64,000 nt of DNA, from positions 2,879,501 to 2,943,500 of the forward strand of contig JADJWQ010000006.1 of the NCBI GenBank assembly GCA_016716265.1. Direction: 5' to 3'. This document shows positions 34,855-43,351 of this stretch, piece by piece (position 1 is the stretch's first letter; every line of letters starts with the position of its first letter). Source of the stretch: Planctomycetota bacterium. GTDB lineage: Bacteria; Planctomycetota; UBA1135; UBA2386. The notes under the pieces are model-generated. The model was not told where the DNA came from. It worked only from the letters and a program-made list of their open reading frames with translations, and searched no databases. A program made the translations under genes and the position numbers.

Positions 34855-35946
34855 CTACATACCGAGCTGGAATACGACCGCGCTGCCGAACACGGGTGGC
34901 GTGTCCACCTCCGGAGCTTGCGTCCGGAGAAGATACACGGTCGCGATGGACTGCTGGCCGTAACCCGGCATCATCGCGGATGCCCCGTTGGACAGCGCGA
35001 GCGGGAGCAGCGGCTGGCCGGGATCGAGAGCCAGCAACTGCGAATAGAACACCACATTGACCAAGGCGGCGTTGTGCCGATACGACAGACAGACCTCGGG
35101 GAGCGTCCCGTCGTTGAGCGAGGAGCCGATGGGGAACGACAGGAGCGGCGAGGCGTGGATGCGCGTGCAGAGTCCGGGTATCAGGAGGTCCGGGTTCTGG
35201 GCGTCGACGTTCAGGATCACGCCGGTGAAACGAGGTGCCGGGCCTCCGGTCACGCGAAGCCGCATACCCAGAGGGTCGGCGCCCGCGCCACCATTCTCTG
35301 CGGTCAATGAATGCAAGAAGACGCCGCCGCCCGTCGAGGGGATACATCCACGACCCAGCGCAAGACCGTGTTGGGAGCCCGGGAGACGATGCTCGGCGTC
35401 CACGTACGGAGAAGGGCCGCCGCCCGCCTGCTGGACGTTCTGCCACCGCAGCTCGATCACCAGCGCACGCTGCCCGCCGTACTGAAAAGCGCTGTCGAAG
35501 GAGACGACAACATCGAAGGGACGCGTCGATGCACCCATCGGCGAGGGCCAGAACGGCATGCTCACCGGCTTGCGGGTGAACACGGTCTGCCGCGTGCCAG
35601 CCGCGTAGTTCCGGTCGAACCGTGAGGTCACGACGGCGGGATCACACTCCCCGAAAGTCACTTCGAGGTCCGCGGTCCGCGCCACCGCCCACCACATGCC
35701 TCCGGGCCCGGGGCCATCGCAGCGAAACGCCAGGGAGTGAACGGTCATGGGGTGACCGATCTGGGATGCATCGATCTGCTGCAACCGGCCGTCGTCGTTG
35801 ACGCCGAACAGAAACAGGGCGGAGTTGCCCTCCGTGGTGTCGAGACCGCGGGGCGAGGTCACCGTGCCCTGGGCACCCAGGACGCCGGTCAAGACGCCCA
35901 CGATGCCCGCCCCGATACCCGTGCTGAGTCGCGAAGGAAGACGCAT
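34855..35946 (-). CDS. Secreted protein of unknown function
   Basis: 363 residues with a signal peptide (RLSTGIGAGIVGVLTGVLGAQG). The mature part is beta-rich with few charged residues: LFLFGVNDDGRLQQIDASQIG, MTVHSLAFRCDGPGPGG, FDVVVSFDSAFQYGGQRALVIELRWQ. A C-terminal module (LSYRHNAALVNVVFYSQLLALDPGQPLLPLALSNG) is like those ending other exported proteins in this genome. Its base composition is slightly less GC-rich than the neighbours. No enzyme signature is seen. It is isolated between two gene-poor stretches. Confidence 0.7.
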   Translation of the reverse strand: MRLPSRLSTGIGAGIVGVLTGVLGAQGTVTSPRGLDTTEGNSALFLFGVNDDGRLQQIDASQIGHPMTVHSLAFRCDGPGPGGMWWAVARTADLEVTFGECDPAVVTSRFDRNYAAGTRQTVFTRKPVSMPFWPSPMGASTRPFDVVVSFDSAFQYGGQRALVIELRWQNVQQAGGGPSPYVDAEHRLPGSQHGLALGRGCIPSTGGGVFLHSLTAENGGAGADPLGMRLRVTGGPAPRFTGVILNVDAQNPDLLIPGLCTRIHASPLLSFPIGSSLNDGTLPEVCLSYRHNAALVNVVFYSQLLALDPGQPLLPLALSNGASAMMPGYGQQSIATVYLLRTQAPEVDTPPVFGSAVVFQLGM

Positions 35947-36938
35947 GGTCAGAGCCTCGTCGGAGAAGACATGGGCTTCCGAAACGCCCCTCGCCCCCGG
36001 CTCTTTTCGGTTGCCGGAACTTGTGTGCGGCGGCCGGGGTTTACCCCAGGCGCTGGACCGGACTCGTCGGTCGACAACCGGGAGCGTGCGAGTGGCGAGG
36101 ACCTGCTCGAACTACCCGCAATGGGTTTCGACGGGACTTCGTCGCCGGAGCGCCGTGATCGATGAGCCGCTCCGGGACCGGGCACTGCGCCACACGGCGC
36201 GCACCCTGATGCAGCCGCGGTCGCAGCACGTCGAGGGGCACCGGCAGGGGAAGGTCGTCGCCACCGCGACCGGCTTCGTCCGGTCGCGCGATCGGGACAC
36301 GTTCCCGGCTCCGAACGCGACCCTCGTCCGGTTGGGACACGACGCGTCGAGCATCGCGTGACGAAATGCCCGGACACGATCCGGGCGCGCGGGAAGACCA
36401 GCAGGGTTCGTTCGCACTGCGGGAGCTCACACGCGTGCACCTCGGCCGCTGGCGCGACGTCGCCGGCGCACGCGGGCGCGACCCGGAAACTCGCCGGGGT
36501 GCGAAGAGGCGACCACCGCGTGCCGTCCCGGGCGTCCTGGACGCGGGTGTCCGATCCGCAGACACGCGCGCCGGGTCGAGGAAAGCGCCGTGAAGTCCCT
36601 GCGCCCGTGGTCGTGGACCGCGCACGCCACGAACTGGATCGTGGCGATGGCGCCGGCGCAGGTCGCGCCGGAGCTGGAACGGTCGCTGACCGTCGCCCGC
36701 CGGCTCACGACGCAACTCGATCCGTACGGCGCGGGGTCGGCTCGACGACGACGCCAGCCGGCGACTCCCGGGACCGCAGCAGGGATCTCGAGAAGCCCCG
36801 GGCCAGGGAAGTCGGGCGCGGGAGTCTCGGGACACCGCACGCGAGTTCGGGAACCTCGCCATCGACGCCGAAAGTCCGATGACACGCAGCCGCGACGGCT
36901 TTCAATCTGCAGCAGGGCGCACGTCAGCGCCCGACGCG
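35947..36938. other. Gene-poor stretch of about 1 kb
   Basis: Overlapping open frames occur on both strands, but all are Arg/Pro/Ser-rich and none resembles a protein family. The promoters of the flanking divergent genes must lie here. No repeats, RNA genes or hairpins could be defined. Confidence 0.4.
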
Positions 36939-39900
36939 ATGGAACGCCAGACCGATTGCGGGTGCAGCCGCCGCACCTTCCTCGCCGCCGCCGCCGCGTT
37001 CGGCGCGCGCGTCGAGCTACCGGTGTTCGCCGGGCCGTTCGGACCCCAGGACCCCCAGCACCCGATCCCTGCGGACAAGAAGCTCGATCCGGCCTGGGTC
37101 CGCTCGTTGACCGAGCGCGGCGAGCCGGCCGTCTGGCGCGGCGACGCGCTGCGCCACGTCGGTATGCCGGTCGGCGGGATCACGGCGGGCGCCGTCTACC
37201 TCGGCGGCGACGGGCGGCTGTGGCTGTGGGACGTGTTCAACCGCACGGGCGAAGGGGTGATCGGGAATCGCGCGGAGCTCGACGGCCGCGCGCTCCGCCC
37301 GCGCGACGGCGCGAACTACGTCGCGCCACCGGTGCCGTCGTCGCCGATCGCACAGGGCTTCGCGATCCGCGCGGCGGGCGATCGGCTGCGGACGCTCGAC
37401 GCGGACGGCTTCGCCGACGTCGAGTGCGCGGCGCGCTACCCGATCGGAACGGTCCACTACCGCGATCCCGACTGTCCGGTCACGGTCTCGCTGGACGCGT
37501 TCTCGCCGTTCGTCCCCCTCGACGTCGACGCGTCGAGCCTGCCGGTCACGGTGATGGAGTTCACGATCGCGAACCGGACCGCGGGCGACGTCGAGGTCGA
37601 GATCCACGGCTGGCTCGAGAACGGTGTGGCCCGCCAGGATCCGATGCCGGCGACGGGCACGTCGCGGACGCAGGTCGTCCGCAGCGAACGCGCGACGACC
37701 GCGGTCTGCTCGGCGGCGCCCGCGGCCGCGCCGCCGTCCGGCCGCGCGGACGTCGTCATCGCCGACTTCGAGGCGACCGACTGGGGCGATTGGGAGGTGA
37801 CGGGCACCGCCTTCGCCGGCGGTCCGGTCCGGATGGCGGATCTGCCCGCCTACCAGGGCGACGTCGGCGGCCGCGGCGAGCGGGTCGTCAACTCGCATGA
37901 CGTCCGACACGGCGAGGACGTCCGCGGGGGCGACGCGCACACCGGCACGCTGACCAGTCCGCCGTTCCGGCTCGCGCGCCATTTCGTGAACTTCCTGATC
38001 GGCGGGGGTGCCCACCCGGGAGCGACGTGCGTGCAGCTCGTCGTCGACGGCGAGGTCGTGCGCGAAGCGACCGGGCGCAATTCGAATCGGATGCTCCCCT
38101 GCGCGTTCGACGTGCGTGACCTCGAGGGACGCGACGCGCGCCTGCGGATCGTCGACGACTGGACCGGTGCCTGGGGCAACATCGGCGTCGACCACATCGT
38201 GCTCTCCGACCTGCCGGCCGAGGCCGTGCCGCTCAGCGAGCGCCGCGACTTCGGGACGATGGCGCTCGCGCTCCTCGAGCCGACCGCCGGCGATGCGGCG
38301 ACGGCGCGTAGCGGTCCGCCGGATGACCGGTTCACGCAGCCGCAGGATGGCGCGCAAATGGCATTGCCAGGCGGAGACACCGTCGCGGTCGGCCGGCGGA
38401 TCACAATCGCGCCCGGTGCGCATGCCGCCGTCCGTTTCGTCATTGCGTGGCACTTCCCGAACCTCGTATTGCCAGGCGTCGGTGCGGTCGGACGCCACTA
38501 CGCGACGCGCTTCGCCGAGGCCCAGGCGGTGGTCGAGCACGTCGCGGCACGCTGCGGCGAGCTCGCTGCGACGACGCGGCTGTGGCGCGACACGTGGTAC
38601 GACTCGACGCTCCCCCATTGGTTCCTCGACCGGACCATCGCCAATGCGTCCACGCTGGCGACGTCGACGTGCCATCGCTTCGCCGACGGTCGCTTCTACG
38701 GGTGGGAGGGCGTCGGCTGCTGCGCGGGGACCTGCACCCACGTCTGGCACTACGCGCAATCCGTCGCCCGGCTGTTCCCGGAGCTCGAGCGGCGCCTGCG
38801 CGAGGACTGGGACTACGGCGTCGCGTTCGATCGCGCGAGCGGGCGGATCGACTTCCGCGGCGGCCTCGCCGGGCGCGACGCCGCCGACGGCCAGGCCGCG
38901 GTGATCCTGCGCACCTGGCGCGAGCACCTGACCAGCCCGGACGACGCGTTCCTGCACCGCGTCTGGCCGCGCACGCGGGGTGCGCTCGAGTTCCTGATCC
39001 GCCAGGACGCCGGCGGCGGTACCGCCGACGGCATGCTCGAGGGCGAGCAGCACAACACGCTCGATGCCGAGTGGTTCGGTCGCATCCCGGCGATCGCGTC
39101 GCTCTACCTCGGTGCCCTCGCCGCCGGCGCACGGATGGCCGAGCGGATCGGCGACCGCGAGTTCGCGACGCGCTGCGGGAGTCTCCTCGCCGCCGGGCGC
39201 CGCGCGATGGAGGCGCTGTTCGATCCGGAGCGGGGCTTCTTCGTCCAGGTGGAGGATCCCGACCACACCGACGCCATCGGGGTCGGCAAGGGCTGCTACA
39301 TCGACCAGGTGATCGGCCAGGGCTGGGCGCACCAGGTCGGGCTCGGCCGGCTGTGGGACGCCGAGCTGACGCGCCGTGCGCTGCGCGCGCTGTGGATCCA
39401 CAACTTCGCGCCCGACGTCGGGCCGGTGCGGGCGTCGCGACCCGAGCACGTCCGTGGCAGGCCGTACGCGCTCGCCGGCGACGCCGGGCTCCTGATGTGC
39501 ACGTGGCCGTTGGGCGGGCGGCGCGCGGACTGGGAGCGCCATTGGCAGTTCGGCTACTTCAACGAGTGCATGTCAGGGTTCGAGCACCAGGTCGCCGGGC
39601 ACATGATCGCCGAGGGCCTGCTGACCGAGGGGCTGGCAATCGAGCGTGCGATCCACGACCGCTACCGCCCGGAGCTACGCAATCCGTTCAACGAGATCGA
39701 GTGCAGCGACCACTATGCGCGCGCGATGGCGAGCCACGGCGTGTTCCTCGCGGCGTGCGGGTTCGAGTACGACGGGCCGGCCGGTCGGATCGGCTTCGCG
39801 CCCAGGCTGTCGCCGGAGCGCTTCCGTGCGGCGTTCACCGCCGCCGAGGGCTGGGGCAGCTTCGCGCAGCGGCGCGAACCCGGGCTGCAGACCGCCGCGA

Positions 39901-40100
39901 TCGACGTGCGCCACGGACGGCTCCGCCTGTGCGCCGTCTCGCTCGAGGTGCCGGGCCCCGTGCGCCGCGTCGCCGTCCGGCAGTCCGACGCCGAGCTGCC
40001 GGCCGCCGTCGACCAGGACGGCCCGCGCGCCACGGTCTCGCTGGCGCGCGACGTCGCGATCGAGCCCGGCCGACCACTCGAGATCGAGCTCGTGCTGTGA
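36939..40100 (+). CDS. TAT-exported GH116-family glycosidase (glucosylceramidase/beta-glucosidase type)
   Basis: 1053 residues from ATG 36939. A twin-arginine signal (CSRRTFLAAAAAFGA, Arg11-Arg12) is followed by the GH116 N-terminal beta domain (MPVGGITAGAVYLGGDGRLWLWDVFNR). An inserted ~150-residue beta-sandwich interrupts it (FEATDWGDWEVTGTAF to VDHIVLSDLP). The C-terminal (alpha/alpha)6 catalytic domain includes FYGWEGVGCCAGTCTHVWHY and GEQHNTLDAEWFG. Glu590 and Asp709 are the best candidates for nucleophile and acid/base by comparison with family motifs, though I cannot confirm the alignment. Family members cleave beta-glucosides or xylosides, including glucosylceramide. The RbsD-like lipoprotein gene follows 31 bases later. 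Confidence 0.85.
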   Translation: MERQTDCGCSRRTFLAAAAAFGARVELPVFAGPFGPQDPQHPIPADKKLDPAWVRSLTERGEPAVWRGDALRHVGMPVGGITAGAVYLGGDGRLWLWDVFNRTGEGVIGNRAELDGRALRPRDGANYVAPPVPSSPIAQGFAIRAAGDRLRTLDADGFADVECAARYPIGTVHYRDPDCPVTVSLDAFSPFVPLDVDASSLPVTVMEFTIANRTAGDVEVEIHGWLENGVARQDPMPATGTSRTQVVRSERATTAVCSAAPAAAPPSGRADVVIADFEATDWGDWEVTGTAFAGGPVRMADLPAYQGDVGGRGERVVNSHDVRHGEDVRGGDAHTGTLTSPPFRLARHFVNFLIGGGAHPGATCVQLVVDGEVVREATGRNSNRMLPCAFDVRDLEGRDARLRIVDDWTGAWGNIGVDHIVLSDLPAEAVPLSERRDFGTMALALLEPTAGDAATARSGPPDDRFTQPQDGAQMALPGGDTVAVGRRITIAPGAHAAVRFVIAWHFPNLVLPGVGAVGRHYATRFAEAQAVVEHVAARCGELAATTRLWRDTWYDSTLPHWFLDRTIANASTLATSTCHRFADGRFYGWEGVGCCAGTCTHVWHYAQSVARLFPELERRLREDWDYGVAFDRASGRIDFRGGLAGRDAADGQAAVILRTWREHLTSPDDAFLHRVWPRTRGALEFLIRQDAGGGTADGMLEGEQHNTLDAEWFGRIPAIASLYLGALAAGARMAERIGDREFATRCGSLLAAGRRAMEALFDPERGFFVQVEDPDHTDAIGVGKGCYIDQVIGQGWAHQVGLGRLWDAELTRRALRALWIHNFAPDVGPVRASRPEHVRGRPYALAGDAGLLMCTWPLGGRRADWERHWQFGYFNECMSGFEHQVAGHMIAEGLLTEGLAIERAIHDRYRPELRNPFNEIECSDHYARAMASHGVFLAACGFEYDGPAGRIGFAPRLSPERFRAAFTAAEGWGSFAQRREPGLQTAAIDVRHGRLRLCAVSLEVPGPVRRVAVRQSDAELPAAVDQDGPRATVSLARDVAIEPGRPLEIELVL

Positions 40101-40131
40101 CGCGCGACCGAGGCGCGCGACACTCCCGGCC

Positions 40132-40659
40132 ATGCGCGCTCTCGCCGTCGCCGTCGCGGGGCTGGTCCTCGCCGCCTGCTCGACTCCCGATGCCACCGCC
40201 GATCTGGTGCGTGCCGAGCTGCCGCTCCTCGGCCACCGGAACTGGATCGCGGTCGTCGACATGGCGTACCCGGCCCAGATCGCGCCGGGCATCGAGACGA
40301 TCTACGCCGGCGGCGACCAGCTCGCGGCGGTGCGCGCGGCGCTCTCGGAGATCGGCCGCGCGCCGCACGTGCGCGCCCGGGTCCTCGTCGACGAGGAGCT
40401 GGACTTCGTCGACGAGACGGACGCACCCGGAATCCGCGCCTACCGCGACGCGCTCGCCGCGACGCTCGCCGGCAGCGACGTCACGCGCGTGCCGCACGAG
40501 GCGATCCTCGCGCGACTCGATGCGGCGGCCGCGACCTTCCGCGTGCTCGTCGTCAAGACCGCGATGACGCTCCCGTACACGTCGGTGTTCTTGGAGCTCG
40601 ACTGCGGCTACTGGGGCGGCGACGCCGAGCAGCGATTGCGGGACGCACTGGCTCGGTGA
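40132..40659 (+). CDS. RbsD/FucU-like (sugar mutarotase fold) lipoprotein
   Basis: 175 residues. A short signal ends in lipobox LVLAACS. The mature part matches the RbsD/FucU pattern: ELPLLGHRNWIAVVDMAYPAQ near the N-terminus, a central GIETIYAGGDQLAAVRAAL, and LPYTSVFLELDCGYW near the C-terminus. RbsD and FucU interconvert sugar anomers in the cytoplasm, so an exported version is unusual. Directly downstream of a secreted glycosidase it could equilibrate released sugars, but this is inference and the family His pattern is only partly kept. Confidence 0.55.
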   Translation: MRALAVAVAGLVLAACSTPDATADLVRAELPLLGHRNWIAVVDMAYPAQIAPGIETIYAGGDQLAAVRAALSEIGRAPHVRARVLVDEELDFVDETDAPGIRAYRDALAATLAGSDVTRVPHEAILARLDAAAATFRVLVVKTAMTLPYTSVFLELDCGYWGGDAEQRLRDALAR

Positions 40660-41168
40660 TCGACGGGCGAGCTGCACCGATCCTCGGCTCGGGATCGAGA
40701 GCCCGTTCGGCGCGGCAGGCGGACCTCGACGGTGTCCCCCCACCACCGACACACGAGGGGATCGGAGTGCGATGCTACGGGCGGTCCCGTCCGAGGACGC
40801 CTGCCGCGGGGCGACGCCCCCGGCTTCGCGGTCATCCGGTCGGACCGCCGCATCGGCGTGTGACGAACGCGGGTGCTCGGACCGCGCCGTGTCGGCTGCC
40901 GGTCCGGCCAGCCGACCCGAGCGGGTCGCGTTCCACCGAGGCCGCCGTCCGCCGCGACGCGGCTCCGGGCCGCGCGGTGACGGATGAGCGCTACCCGGTG
41001 CGGCGGTCGCACATGCGGCCACCCTGCCGTGGAGCTTCCGCTGGAGGCGGCGGAACGGCCCACGCCCGGCCGCAGTCGCGGGCCACGCCGCACCGAGCCC
41101 GCCCCCGGGCACTCCGCGATGCTCCCCCCTTGCGCAGCGGGCACTGCTCCTCGCTAGAATCCCGCCCG
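40660..41168. other. Intergenic region upstream of the efflux operon
   Basis: About 500 bases. It should carry the promoter of the metal-efflux operon. I see no clear operator. A weak stem CGATCC/GGATCG (40677-40696) lies just after the preceding gene and could help termination. Confidence 0.35.
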
Positions 41169-41531
41169 ATGTCGCCCTGCGTCCGCGCTGCGCTGGCGTG
41201 GCTCTTGTGCGTCCTGGTGTCGATCGCCGGGTCGCAGCGCATGGCGTCGTGCGACGACGCGCACCGAGCTGCGGGCGGATGCGGGGCCGCGGGCGGGTGC
41301 TGCTGCGACGGCGCGCAGAAGGCCGCGTGCGACTGCGACGCACCGCGCGACATCGAGGCGTCGCCGCCGAACCAGCCGCTCGCCGTCGAGAAGGACGTGC
41401 CGCTGCTTCTGGGTCCGGCGGTCGTCGAGCCCGGCCGCGCGAAGGTGACACCCGCGACTGCGAGCCCGCTGCCGGCGTGGGTGCTGCCGCGGCGTTCACG
41501 CCAGGAAGTGCTCGCCGTCTGGCGCTCGTGA
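41169..41531 (+). CDS. Small Cys-rich secreted protein heading a metal-efflux operon
   Basis: 120 residues. An N-terminal hydrophobic segment (ALAWLLCVLVSIAG) suggests export or membrane anchoring. A cluster of cysteines follows (GGCGAAGGCCCDG, then ACDCDAP), suited to binding soft metals such as Cu+ or Ag+. The C-terminal half is Pro/Ala-rich and plain. It lies 128 bases before the CusB-like gene on the same strand. A periplasmic metal-binding or sensing role is inferred from context; no family was recognised. Confidence 0.6.
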   Translation: MSPCVRAALAWLLCVLVSIAGSQRMASCDDAHRAAGGCGAAGGCCCDGAQKAACDCDAPRDIEASPPNQPLAVEKDVPLLLGPAVVEPGRAKVTPATASPLPAWVLPRRSRQEVLAVWRS

Positions 41532-41659
41532 CGGGACGCGGCGGGGACAGTGCGTACCCGCCGATCCTCGCCTGACCGCGGCCGGACCCCGACCGCGCTC
41601 GTGCCGCCGTCTCCGTCCCCAGTCTCGGTCCCCAGTCTCGGTCCATCCGCGGTCTCCGC

Positions 41660-43351
41660 ATGCGTCGCCTGTTCTCGGTCCTGCCTTCTCTCGCCTTTTT
41701 CGTCCTCCTCGGTGGCGCCGCCGCCGTCGGCTACTGGTTCGGCACGCAACGCGCTCCGGGCGGCGCGGCGGCGGCCGCCACCACGACCTACACGTGCTCG
41801 ATGCACCCGCAGGTGCGCCAGGACGGGCCGGGGCTCTGTCCGGTGTGCCATATGGAGCTCGTTCCGCTCGACAGCGTCGGCGGCGACGACGGTCCGGGCG
41901 TCCGAATCGACCCGGTCGTCGTGCAGAACATGGGCGTCCGCGTCGCGCCGGTCTCGCGCGCCGTGCTGCGTCGCACGATTCGCGCTTTCGGCGCGCTTCG
42001 CGAAGCACAGCCGCGGCAACGCGACATCGCGCTGAAGGTCAGCGGCTTCGTCGAGGTGCTGCACGCGGACACGGTCGGCATGGCGATCCGCCGCGGCGAT
42101 CCGCTGTTCGACCTCTACGCAGCCGAGCTCGTCGTCGCGCAGGCCGAGCTGATCGCAGCGCGCCGCAGCGGGAACGCCGAGCTGCTCGCCGCCGCGCGGC
42201 AGAAGCTCCTGCTGTGGGACGTGCCCGCCGAGCTGGTCGACACGCTCGAAGCCATGGACACACCGCAGCGGACGCTCACGTGGCGCAGCCCGGTCGATGG
42301 GGTGCTCGTCCGCCGCGACGTCGTCGAGGGAGCGCCCGCAATGGCGGACCGGCCGCTCCTGCGCATCGTCGACCTGTCGACACTGTGGCTCGACGCGCAG
42401 GTACCCGAGTCGCAGATCGCGGCGATCACGGCTGGTCAGCCGGCCACGGCGACGTTCGTCGCACGGCCGGGCGTCCTCGTGCAGGGGAGCATCGTGTTCG
42501 TCGCGCCCGACCTCGACGCCCGGACGCGGACCGGCGTGGTGCGTGTCGAGGTGCCCAATCCCGACGGTGCGCTGAAGCCCGGCATGTTCGCGCGCGTTCA
42601 GCTCGACGCGACGGCCGGCCCTGCGGTCGTCGTCGTCCCGTCGGAGGCGCTCCTCGATACCGGCCTGCGGCAGCTCGCGTGGATCGCGCTCGGCGGCGGC
42701 CGCTTCGAGCCGCGCGTGGTCGAGGTCGGTGCCACCGGCGATGGCGGCCTCGTCGAGGTGCGGCGCGGACTGGAGCCCGGCGAGCACGTGGTCGTCAGCG
42801 GCCAGTTCCTGATCGATGCCGAGAGCCGCCTGCGCGAGGGCTCGCGACGGTTCGTCGAGAACGGACTCCTCGACGGCGGCGATCGATTGCCGGTGGGAGC
42901 GGGCACGCAGCTCGACGAGACGACGCAGGCGGCCGTCGACGCTGTGCTGACCGCCTATCTCGCGGTGACGACCGCGTTCGCGGCGGACCGCGACGACGCC
43001 GACGCGTGGGCTGCGTGGCAGGAAGCGGCGCGTGCGCTCCACGAGACCGCGCCAGAGGACCTCCGTGCAGAAACCGGCGCGCTGCACCGCGCGCTCTCAG
43101 CCGACACGGCCGACCTCGCCACGCGCCGTGCCGCGCTGATCAGCGCGAGCGGCGCGGCCGTCGCGCTGTTCCGGCGCGCGCGGCCGAGCGCGTCCTTCGG
43201 AGGGGAGCTGCACGTGTTCCACTGCCCGATGGCGCCGATCGACTGGGTGCAGGTGCGGACCGAGATCCGCAACCCGTACTACGGCTCGGAGATGCTCGAG
43301 TGCGGCGAGGAGACCGCGGCACTGCCGCTCGGCGCAGGAGGCGGCCAGTGA
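41660..43351 (+). CDS. cusB: CusB-type periplasmic adaptor of a Cu/Ag RND efflux pump
   Basis: 563 residues. One N-terminal membrane anchor precedes a heavy-metal-binding domain (CSMHP at 46-50, CPVCHM at 60-65), then the membrane-fusion-protein body: a barrel-sandwich GFVEVLHADTVGMAIRRGDPLF, a helical hairpin, and beta-barrel PESQIAAITAGQPATATF. The C-terminal ~130 residues are a DUF3347-like domain ending in FHCPMAP and NPYYGSEMLECGE, a second metal-binding region typical of Cu adaptors. It links the inner-membrane pump to the outer-membrane channel and passes metal to it. Its stop overlaps the pump start as GTGA. Confidence 0.92.
   Translation: MRRLFSVLPSLAFFVLLGGAAAVGYWFGTQRAPGGAAAAATTTYTCSMHPQVRQDGPGLCPVCHMELVPLDSVGGDDGPGVRIDPVVVQNMGVRVAPVSRAVLRRTIRAFGALREAQPRQRDIALKVSGFVEVLHADTVGMAIRRGDPLFDLYAAELVVAQAELIAARRSGNAELLAAARQKLLLWDVPAELVDTLEAMDTPQRTLTWRSPVDGVLVRRDVVEGAPAMADRPLLRIVDLSTLWLDAQVPESQIAAITAGQPATATFVARPGVLVQGSIVFVAPDLDARTRTGVVRVEVPNPDGALKPGMFARVQLDATAGPAVVVVPSEALLDTGLRQLAWIALGGGRFEPRVVEVGATGDGGLVEVRRGLEPGEHVVVSGQFLIDAESRLREGSRRFVENGLLDGGDRLPVGAGTQLDETTQAAVDAVLTAYLAVTTAFAADRDDADAWAAWQEAARALHETAPEDLRAETGALHRALSADTADLATRRAALISASGAAVALFRRARPSASFGGELHVFHCPMAPIDWVQVRTEIRNPYYGSEMLECGEETAALPLGAGGGQ

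Noticed and set aside
35947..36938. Several long open frames in the 1-kb gap before the GH116 gene
   Set aside because: They overlap each other on opposite strands and none resembles a protein; GC-rich DNA gives such frames by chance.
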